From the NCBI GenBank assembly GCA_016875255.1, contig VGRU01000101.1, forward strand, positions 1 to 11,746: DNA of 11,746 nt, read 5' to 3'. This stretch comes from Deltaproteobacteria bacterium (lineage in GTDB: Bacteria; Desulfobacterota; BSN033; UBA1163). This document shows positions 6,620 to 11,746 of the stretch, in pieces. Position numbers and translations under genes: made by a program. Every line of letters starts with the position of its first letter. The stretch's first letter is position 1. A model generated the notes under the pieces. That model did not search any database, was not told the DNA's origin, and saw nothing but the letters and a program-made list of their open reading frames with translations.

Positions 6620-6708
6620 ATATAACAAGCGGGTCGAGGCGAGCGGGAATAGCCTCGTGCCCTTTCGTTTTAGGCGATTGCCCGCCGCTTCACCCTTGGA
6701 CGTTATAG
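6620..6708 (+). other. attC-like recombination site (about 89 bp)
   Basis: The best of the three sites. R'' ATATAAC (6620-6626) against R' GTTATAG (6702-6708), complementary over TATAAC/GTTATA. L''-like AAGcgGGT just inside pairs with ACCCTT (6692-6697), leaving two unpaired bases, as is typical of attC extrahelical bases. The central part has its own stem CGAGGC/GCCTCG (6635-6640 and 6651-6656). It begins 3 bp after the previous gene's stop, and the Shine-Dalgarno AGGAG of the next gene overlaps R'. Confidence 0.72.
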
Positions 6709-6717
6709 GAGAATGAA

Positions 6718-7368
6718 ATGCAAAAACTCACGGTTAACCTTCTTAAGGCCGAGGCCAAAGCTTTCACTGAAAAGGAATCCCGACACAAAGAGGAGTCGCT
6801 TTACGGTGTTACGGACGGGAAAGCGGTCGGCACTTATTTGGAGCACAAGTTTCAAGAAGTACTGCAGAAGAAGTACGAGTACACACGGGGTTCTTCAGCG
6901 AAAGGCATAGACTTCCCGAAACTCGGTGTTGACATAAAGGTGACAAGCATACGGCAGCCGCAATCGTCTTGTCCCTTTAAGTCAGCGCGCCAGAAGATAT
7001 ATGGCCTCGGCTATTCTTTGCTGGTTTTCGTTTATGACAAGAAGGACGACCGAAATACACGAACTGCCACCTTGGACCTTAGACATGTTATATTTATTGA
7101 AAGCAGTCAGACCGGGGATTTTCAGATTACGACAGGAATCCTCAAGATTCTGGACAACAAGGGCAACGTGGATGACCTCGTCGCATTCATGATGGAGCGA
7201 TTCTTGCCAGTGGACGAAATTCAGGCTCAAAAATTGGCAGAAGAAATCCTCAGGACTCGACCACAAGTTGGTTATCTGACCATCTCAAATGCACTTCAGT
7301 GGCGACTTCAATACTCCCGAGTGATTGAACAGGCCGGTAAGGTCGATGGTATTCAGCGGATCGTGTGA
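6718..7368 (+). CDS. Type II restriction endonuclease, PD-(D/E)xK fold
   Basis: 216 aa; ATG at 6718 with AGGAG 6 nt upstream. A helix with 'VGTYLEHKFQEVL' (Glu42) is followed by 'GSSAKGIDFPKLGVDIKVTS'. Asp65, Asp72 and Lys74 form the D...DxK metal-binding centre, followed by 'QPQSSCPFKSARQKIYGLGYSLLVFVYDK', a stretch typical of a group of type II enzymes paired with large N6-adenine methyltransferases. It should cut unmethylated DNA at a specific site that cannot be read from the sequence. Its TGA stop shares one base with the methyltransferase ATG (TGATG), so the pair is translationally coupled with the nuclease first. No controller (C) protein gene lies between or before them. Recognition of the family is good; the exact type is not certain. 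Confidence 0.85.
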   Translation: MQKLTVNLLKAEAKAFTEKESRHKEESLYGVTDGKAVGTYLEHKFQEVLQKKYEYTRGSSAKGIDFPKLGVDIKVTSIRQPQSSCPFKSARQKIYGLGYSLLVFVYDKKDDRNTRTATLDLRHVIFIESSQTGDFQITTGILKILDNKGNVDDLVAFMMERFLPVDEIQAQKLAEEILRTRPQVGYLTISNALQWRLQYSRVIEQAGKVDGIQRIV

Positions 7369-8945
7369 TGATACCAAAAAGCAAAATTGAATACGGGGAT
7401 TTTCAGACCCCACGTGGTTTGGCGGATTCGATTGTGGCCTTCCTTAACAACGTGGGTATTTCCCCATCTGTTATTGTCGAACCGACTTGCGGACTTGGAA
7501 GTTTTGTCTTGGCTGCAATCGAGGGTTTTCCACACGTCCGTCAAGTGTTCGCATACGATATTAGCGCGGATTACGTCTCTAACCTGCGAGAGGCCTTACG
7601 CAATACCAAAAGAATTTCTTGCCAAGTGGTCCAACAGGACTTTTTCACCTTTAATTGGAAAGAATTCTTCGGATCGTTTCGGGGGGAAATCCTTGTTATC
7701 GGGAATCCCCCTTGGGTAACAAACGCCGCTCTCGGGGCGCTTGGGAGTGACAATCTTCCCAGGAAAACAAACTTTCAAAACTATTCTGGTTTTGCAGCCA
7801 AGACGGGCAAGGCCAACTTCGACATTTCGGAATGGATATTAATCAAACTCCTGGAATCCCTTAACGGTCAACGCGGTTGCCTTGCCATGTTATGCAAGAC
7901 AGCTACCGCACGGAAAGTGCTACGGCATGGATGGGTCAACCGCTTCAACATTGGTCGGGCAACCATCCATCTGATCGATGCAGCTGGGTATTTCGGCGTC
8001 TCAGTGGATGCATGTCTAATAATCGTCCACACGGGCGTCCCCGATCTGTCTCCCACGGCGGGAGTTTACAAGGATTTGTCCTTCGACCAGAAATTAACGA
8101 CGTTTGGCCTTATAGGTAGGGAACTCGTCGCAGACATTGATGAGTACAATCGCCTGAGAGACCTTGATGGACTTGCCTATTATACATGGCGATCTGGCGT
8201 AAAGCATGATGCGGCTTCCGTGATGGAGTTCAAGAGAGAGGGCGCCACTTTTATTAACGGGATTGGTGAACGAGTCGAACTCGAACAGACCTACATGTAT
8301 CCTTTGCTGAAGTCATCCGACCTTGCCAATGGCAGGCTTACGCCACAACGCTATGTCCTTGTCACTCAACGCAGACCTGGCGATGATACAAAGGCTATTT
8401 CAGGGACTGCTCCTAAGACTTGGTCTTATCTACTGCGCCACGCAGATGTTCTTGACCGGCGACAAAGCATTATCTATCAGAAACGACCAAGGTTCTCAGT
8501 ATTCGGTATTGGGGACTACACATTCTCCCCATGGAAGGTTGCAATCTCTGGGTTTTACAAGAACTGCCGCTTCGAGGTCGTCGGTAAGTGCCAAAACAAG
8601 CCCGTGGTTTTAGACGACACATGCTATTTCATCCCCTGTAGTTCTGAGAAAGAAGCGTCCTTCGTGCGCCTCGTGCTGGATTCAGACCTTGCCAAAAGAT
8701 TTCTTCATGCGCTTGTGTTCTATGATGCAAAGAGGCCGGTTACCATCGACGTGCTTAACCGAATCGACCTGAAACGAGTCGCGGAGAGACTCGGCTTGGA
8801 AAGTGATGCGCGCAAGTATTTCCGCGACGCTGCCTTGTTCGAGGGACGTCAAGGTCTCCTTGTCTTTGAAAAACAAGAGAAGTATCGAACAAAGGCATCC
8901 AGTGGACGTCACGTTCCGCGCCGCCGCCGAGCCGGAACGTTATGA
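7368..8945 (+). CDS. Type II N6-adenine DNA methyltransferase
   Basis: 525 aa from the ATG at 7368 (a GTG one codon earlier is also possible). It transfers a methyl group from SAM to adenine in the site cut by the partner nuclease. Motif X-like 'EYGDFQTP' is at 8-15, the SAM-binding motif I EPTCGLGSF at 38-46, an acidic motif II position at Asp64, and catalytic motif IV NPPW at 113-116. This is the gamma-type order of N6-adenine enzymes. The region from about 270 to 480, with 'YMYPLLKSSDL' and a 'FSVFGIGDYTFSPWKVAISG' block, is the target-recognition part common to the large Eco57I-like group. The last residues (basic and Arg-rich, 'RHVPRRRRAGTL') are encoded by the attC-like site at 8884-8945, so the C-terminus is probably set by the cassette end rather than by selection for function. 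Confidence 0.92.
   Translation: MIPKSKIEYGDFQTPRGLADSIVAFLNNVGISPSVIVEPTCGLGSFVLAAIEGFPHVRQVFAYDISADYVSNLREALRNTKRISCQVVQQDFFTFNWKEFFGSFRGEILVIGNPPWVTNAALGALGSDNLPRKTNFQNYSGFAAKTGKANFDISEWILIKLLESLNGQRGCLAMLCKTATARKVLRHGWVNRFNIGRATIHLIDAAGYFGVSVDACLIIVHTGVPDLSPTAGVYKDLSFDQKLTTFGLIGRELVADIDEYNRLRDLDGLAYYTWRSGVKHDAASVMEFKREGATFINGIGERVELEQTYMYPLLKSSDLANGRLTPQRYVLVTQRRPGDDTKAISGTAPKTWSYLLRHADVLDRRQSIIYQKRPRFSVFGIGDYTFSPWKVAISGFYKNCRFEVVGKCQNKPVVLDDTCYFIPCSSEKEASFVRLVLDSDLAKRFLHALVFYDAKRPVTIDVLNRIDLKRVAERLGLESDARKYFRDAALFEGRQGLLVFEKQEKYRTKASSGRHVPRRRRAGTL
8884..8945 (+). other. Degenerate attC-like site at the right end of the cluster
   Basis: R''-like ATCGAAC (8884-8890) and R'-like GTTATGA (8939-8945) at a spacing like the site at 5964-6025. 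L''/L' pairing is poor (only short GGC/GCC matches). Instead a hairpin ACGTTCCG (8911-8918)/CGGAACGT (8933-8940) overlaps R', with a CCG-repeat loop. It could be a decayed or chimeric attC, or a secondary insertion site. It ends both reading frames that meet here. Confidence 0.4.
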
Positions 8946-9598
8946 TCACTTTCAACTTGATCTTTATAAGCGAGGGTGATTTGTAAGATACCGGCTGATA
9001 TGGAAAAGGTTTTAATCTTTTTAAATCCCACCTTTTTTAAGGTTTCGTTCTGATTAAAATTGAAGAAATTGAGGTTTCCTCTTTCGAACAGTTTAAAAAA
9101 GAGGAGTGAAATCATCCTGGCTTTCCCTGATACATGAGGGTTGAAATCTGCAATCACCATCCTTCCTTTCTCTTTTAATGCTGAATAGGATTGTTCGAGA
9201 ACACCCAACCTGTATTTCTCAGGAAGTTCGTGGAGGGCGAAGGAGGTAAAGATTCCATCAAAACGGGTCTGTTCTTCCCATGGCCGGGTCACATCTTTTT
9301 TTAAAAAGATTAAATTCCCCGATTTCCCGTATCGCTCTTTTGCCACATCGATCATGCTCTGGGCGATATCTATTCCTGTTACTTCACCTTCTTCCCCAAC
9401 CGCCTGCACAATCCAGGAAGCAACCCTCCCCGTTCCTGAACAGAGATCTAAAATTTTCTCACCCCTTTTAGGTCCAAGAACCTTCACCGCCTTTCTTAAA
9501 AACTTCGCATAATTTCCAAAGGTAAGGATGTCGAGCAGGAGGTCGTAGTAGGGAGCAAGTTTTTCGAAGATATCGATCCGGTGTTGATTCAATGTCAA
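8909..9598 (-). CDS. UbiE-like class I SAM-dependent methyltransferase
   Basis: 229 aa. 'FEKLAPYYDLLLDILTFG' near the start and the SAM-binding motif I 'ILDLCSGTG' (49-57) with the following acidic 'GIDIAQSMI' (75-83) place it in the UbiE/COQ5-like methyltransferase group; 'FTSFALHELP' and 'MVIADFNP' are motifs II/III. The substrate is unknown; a quinone or small metabolite is possible, but ubiE identity cannot be claimed. The only available start codons are TTGs (9598 or 9592), there is no Shine-Dalgarno, and the first codons fall in an intergenic word repeat, so the repeat appears to have invaded or replaced the start region. The last nine codons (from GTT at 8939) lie inside the attC-like site, indicating that the original C-terminus was replaced. 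Confidence 0.8.
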   Translation of the reverse strand: MTLNQHRIDIFEKLAPYYDLLLDILTFGNYAKFLRKAVKVLGPKRGEKILDLCSGTGRVASWIVQAVGEEGEVTGIDIAQSMIDVAKERYGKSGNLIFLKKDVTRPWEEQTRFDGIFTSFALHELPEKYRLGVLEQSYSALKEKGRMVIADFNPHVSGKARMISLLFFKLFERGNLNFFNFNQNETLKKVGFKKIKTFSISAGILQITLAYKDQVESDHNVPARRRRGT

Positions 9599-9712
9599 AT
9601 GTCAAAGCCCAAAGTTCAAATCAAGCCCAAAATTCAAATGTTTAAAGAAGGTAGCTTTGATATTAAGTCATTTGACATTCATTTGGCATTTGAACTTTGA
9701 TATTTGGAATTT
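9591..9712. repeat. Inverted array of TCAAAT-type words
   Basis: The left arm (9591-9640) is built of CAAATGTCAAAG / AAAGTTCAAAT / AAATTCAAATG words, and the right arm (9667-9712) of their complements. Two perfect 11-bp pairs are AATGTCAAATG (9591-9601) with CATTTGACATT (9669-9679), and AAAGTTCAAAT (9611-9621) with ATTTGAACTTT (9688-9698). It can fold as a long imperfect hairpin and carries the TTG start of the neighbouring methyltransferase. Confidence 0.7.
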
Positions 9713-9724
9713 CTATTTCTAACT

Positions 9725-10099
9725 TTAGGCTTTCCCCAGTTTAATGTTGGCTCCATCCTTCACTTTCAAAAAGACTTTCGGGTCACTCAATACCTTTCCA
9801 AGGATATTGACCGCGCTGGCCGCCCGGATCTCATCACCACGGCTTGCCGGTGTGGGACCGAAAAAGATGCAGAAGGCATGTCCGGTGGGCCAGTATCCAA
9901 GCTCGCCGGAGGAGACCACTTCCCTTGCTCCCTGCTCCAATCCGGTCCTGACGGGGATGGCAAAATAGATCTCCTCTCCCCAGGTGTTGACCTTCGCTTC
10001 AATGGGCAAGGCCTCCCAGATCAATAGGGCTGTTTTAGAGTCATTCAGTTCGGCTTCGACTTTCAGATCTCCGACAAGAATGTTAATCCTTTTTTCCAT
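9725..10099 (-). CDS. Cyclophilin-like fold protein (TM1367/DUF369 family)
   Basis: 124 aa starting MEKRINILVG at 10099, where GGGAG lies 6 nt upstream; an ATG 12 codons earlier is less likely because it has no ribosome site and lies deeper in the previous gene. Family hallmarks: 'ALPIEAKVNTWGEEIYFAIPV' (31-50), 'GELGYWPTGHAFCIFFGPTP' (66-84) and 'AASAVNILGKV' (94-103). These are the conserved blocks of small bacterial/archaeal cyclophilin-like proteins. They share the fold of cyclophilin, but peptidyl-prolyl isomerase activity has not been generally established, so the biochemical role is open. The start overlaps the end of the membrane protein by 17 bp, indicating co-expression. Confidence 0.82.
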   Translation of the reverse strand: MEKRINILVGDLKVEAELNDSKTALLIWEALPIEAKVNTWGEEIYFAIPVRTGLEQGAREVVSSGELGYWPTGHAFCIFFGPTPASRGDEIRAASAVNILGKVLSDPKVFLKVKDGANIKLGKA

Positions 10100-10709
10100 T
10101 CCCTGCTCCCAATTCTTCAAGAGGAGAAAATTCATTATAAAGCATTTCCTTCTCTCCGAACTCGGACAGACTGTTTGAATAAAAGAGCATGTCCCGTTCC
10201 ATTTTTGCAGCCCCCCCCCTGGAGGATAGAAATTGACGGGTCTGGGACTTCAATAAAAAGAAACCGAAAATGACCAGAACATAATTGGAGAGTTCTTTTC
10301 CCGCCACATAAAAAAACCGGGGATCGAGGCCAAAGAAGAAGTACTCTTCGATGAGAAGCCTGGCGCTGTTGATCAGAAGGCCAATGGCAAGAAGCAGGAG
10401 GAACCTTCTGACCTTAACCGTATTCCGGGATAATGAGAGAAGGTGCTCGTCGTAGGCTTTTTTGAAGTTCTTCCAGCTTTCCGAAAGATTTTTCAGAAGC
10501 TCGTGATAGGTCTGCTCATCCTCTCCGAAAACCTTCAAGCGAACCTGAATGTCTCCCCGAAAATGGAGATACCGTTTCAACAGCTCTTCCCTCTCTGAAA
10601 GGTAGCCCTGATTTTTTTTAAGCCCCCGATAGAGAACAATGCCTATGCCGACCAGAAGAAAGAAGGAAATCCCCTCATTCAAATATTTGATCCACATCGC
10701 TCCGCTCAT
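10083..10709 (-). CDS. Inner-membrane protein with three helices, unknown function
   Basis: 208 aa from the ATG at 10709; a second ATG at 10697 and a TTG at 10733 are alternatives, none with an ideal ribosome site. Hydrophobic segments at about 13-30 (ISFFLLVGIGIVLY), 102-120 and 139-155 give three membrane spans. Between spans 1 and 2 is a charged helical region (about 36-96, Glu/Lys/Leu-rich) that could form a coiled coil in the cytoplasm or periplasm. No family is recognised. A tract of nine G residues (minus strand, 10219-10211) encodes Arg-Gly-Gly at about 164-166 and could slip, truncating or changing the C-terminal 40 residues. The gene ends inside the cyclophilin-like gene, so the two form a pair downstream of larB. 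Confidence 0.65.
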   Translation of the reverse strand: MSGAMWIKYLNEGISFFLLVGIGIVLYRGLKKNQGYLSEREELLKRYLHFRGDIQVRLKVFGEDEQTYHELLKNLSESWKNFKKAYDEHLLSLSRNTVKVRRFLLLLAIGLLINSARLLIEEYFFFGLDPRFFYVAGKELSNYVLVIFGFFLLKSQTRQFLSSRGGAAKMERDMLFYSNSLSEFGEKEMLYNEFSPLEELGAGNGKKD

Positions 10710-10735
10710 CCCCGTGAACAGACTGTGTCGCAATG

Positions 10736-10772
10736 AACCGTTCGCCCTTCGAGAACCTTAGGACGAACGGTT
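10736..10772. repeat. REP-like palindrome AACCGTTCG...CGAACGGTT
   Basis: Perfect 9-bp arms (10736-10744 and 10764-10772), then one mismatch and an inner CCT/AGG (10746-10748 and 10760-10762) around an 11-nt loop. It lies between larB and the membrane protein. The form resembles extragenic palindromes of environmental proteobacteria; it has no T-run on either side. Confidence 0.6.
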
Positions 10773-10779
10773 AATCAAT

Positions 10780-10812
10780 TGGATTCGTTAAATTCGCTCT
10801 CATTCGTGTAAT
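10780..10812. repeat. Short ATTCGT-word cluster
   Basis: Three spaced words (GATTCGTTA, AATTCGCT, CATTCGTGTAATTTG) directly after the palindrome, built like the word repeats in the other gaps but with a different unit. Confidence 0.4.
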
Positions 10813-10824
10813 TTGTTTTGTTAC

Positions 10825-11574
10825 TTACAAACGGTTGATCAGGCTGGCCATATAGCCTGCACCAAACCCGTTGTCAATATTAACCACGGTAACTCCTGAT
10901 GCGCAGGAGTTTAACATCGCCAACAATGCCGTGATTCCTCCAAAGCTGGCACCATAGCCGACGCTCGTGGGAACAGCGATCACCGGCTTATCAACCAGCC
11001 CTCCCACTACGCTGGGGAGCGCCCCCTCCATCCCCGCCACAACAATGAGAACCCGTGCCTCATCCAGCCTTTTCTTCTGGGAAAGCAACCGATGTATCCC
11101 TGCCACCCCGACATCATAAAGAGTCTCCACACGATTGCCCATGATCTCCGCAGTGACAGCCGCCTCTTCAGCCACCGGGATATCGGTTGTGCCGGCGGTG
11201 ATCACGAGGATCGTTCCTTTGCCTTTTAATTTGACCGGATGGGTATGGTAGGTCAAGACTTTTGAAAGAGGGTAGTAACGGCTCTTCAAAAAAACTTTTT
11301 TGATCGTCTTTGCTTTCTTCTCTTCGAGGCGAGTGATGAGGATGTTCTGGTCTTTCTCCTTCAATCCCTTCATAATTGAGAGAATCTGCTCCGGCGTCTT
11401 TCCTTCCCCCCAGATCACCTCCGGAAAACCCTTTCGAAGGCTACGGTGGTGGTCCACCCTTGAATGGCCCAGGTCTTCAAATGGAAGCGACTTCAACCGG
11501 GCCATGGCCTCATCAATCGAAGCTTTGCCTGATTTCACATTTTTTAAAAGATGCTCGAGTTTCTGTTTATTCAT
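10825..11574 (-). CDS. larB: Nickel-pincer cofactor biosynthesis protein LarB
   Basis: 249 aa from the ATG at 11574. LarB acts first in nickel-pincer nucleotide synthesis, carboxylating the pyridinium ring of nicotinic acid adenine dinucleotide and releasing AMP; the cofactor serves lactate racemase and related enzymes. Signature blocks: 'LPFEDLG-x-x-x-VDHHRSLRKGFPEVIWGEGKTPEQI' (30-64), then the PurE-like catalytic domain with 'VITAGTTDIPVAEEA' (124-138), 'GMEGALPSVVGGL' (181-193), 'GYGASFGG' and 'NSCASGVTVVNIDNGFGAG' (222-240). Cys224 sits where the LarB nucleophilic cysteine is expected. Length and motif order are complete. No larC or larE is in the window. An ATG at 11589 is an alternative start but coincides with the -10 box of the promoter, so 11574 is preferred. 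It is the first gene of the minus-strand group. Confidence 0.93.
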   Translation of the reverse strand: MNKQKLEHLLKNVKSGKASIDEAMARLKSLPFEDLGHSRVDHHRSLRKGFPEVIWGEGKTPEQILSIMKGLKEKDQNILITRLEEKKAKTIKKVFLKSRYYPLSKVLTYHTHPVKLKGKGTILVITAGTTDIPVAEEAAVTAEIMGNRVETLYDVGVAGIHRLLSQKKRLDEARVLIVVAGMEGALPSVVGGLVDKPVIAVPTSVGYGASFGGITALLAMLNSCASGVTVVNIDNGFGAGYMASLINRL

Positions 11575-11587
11575 CTTTCTTGAAAAC

Positions 11588-11617
11588 ATTCTATTCAGTC
11601 CACCGGCCAAAAGTCAA
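11588..11617 (-). promoter_or_regulatory. Sigma-70-like promoter for larB
   Basis: Minus-strand TTGACT (11617-11612), an 18-bp spacer and TAGAAT (11593-11588); both hexamers match the consensus at 5 of 6 positions. Transcription should start near 11581, leaving a leader of only about 6-7 nt with AAGAAAG before the ATG at 11574. Confidence 0.6.
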
Positions 11618-11660
11618 GGGAAAGCCCAAGAGAGCTATTTGCGATGTTGCACGTTTTCAG

Positions 11661-11693
11661 AAAAAAAGGGGGTGTCGGTTGGCGTACCCAACC
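11661..11693 (-). terminator. Possible terminator of a gene beyond the window
   Basis: Minus strand: GGTTGG (11693-11688), a 5-nt loop, CCAACC (11682-11677), and a T7 run at 11667-11661. The 9-nt gap between stem and T-run is longer than usual, so this is tentative. Confidence 0.3.
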
Positions 11694-11746
11694 TGAAATT
11701 TTAGCCAGAAGACCATTCGCCGGGGTTACAAATACAGTAGACCCCC

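Noticed and set aside
11300..11704. Plus-strand frames of 106-134 codons opposite larB
   Set aside because: Shadows of larB on the opposite strand; no family resemblance and no ribosome site.

Overview
The window looks like chromosome from a Gram-negative, deltaproteobacterium-like (Desulfobacterota-type) organism. This placement is inferred from the holB-ricT-metG order, protein style, the larB gene and several families of short intergenic repeats; no rRNA or other marker is present.

Layout. Positions 1-3315 (+) are a tight housekeeping block: the 3' part of holB (clamp-loader delta prime), ricT/PSP1 and metG, the last overlapping ricT by 17 bp. An inverted array of ATCAGG words separates it from a DciA/DUF721-like gene (3469-3954, +). 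On the minus strand lie a small four-cysteine protein (4162-3968) and a secreted staphylococcal-nuclease-like protein (4748-4236). The nuclease is preceded by a roughly 200-nt structured leader with its own promoter and a terminator; one strand of the terminator can pair alternatively with an upstream copy of the same 8-mer. This is a riboswitch- or attenuator-like arrangement.

Positions about 5060-8945 look acquired. After about 570 bp of AT-rich, gene-poor DNA come three co-oriented units. Each has an ATG 12-22 bp after a GTT core, and each ends in an attC-like recombination site (5964-6025, 6620-6708, and a degenerate one at 8884-8945). Their contents are a winged-helix protein resembling the Mrr N-terminal domain, an unknown protein with a HEPN-like R-x4-H motif, and a two-gene type II restriction-modification system (PD-(D/E)xK endonuclease plus N6-adenine methyltransferase). 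I read this as an integron-type gene-cassette cluster lacking an integrase in the window (CALIN-like), possibly devoted to defence. The last site sits at the 3' end of a chromosomal minus-strand methyltransferase gene and supplies the C-terminal codons of that gene and of the restriction methyltransferase.

Positions 8909-11574 (-) are chromosomal again: larB (nickel-pincer cofactor synthesis) with a good sigma-70-like promoter, a three-helix membrane protein, a cyclophilin-like fold protein overlapping it, and a UbiE-like SAM methyltransferase. They are separated by two more families of inverted short-word repeats.
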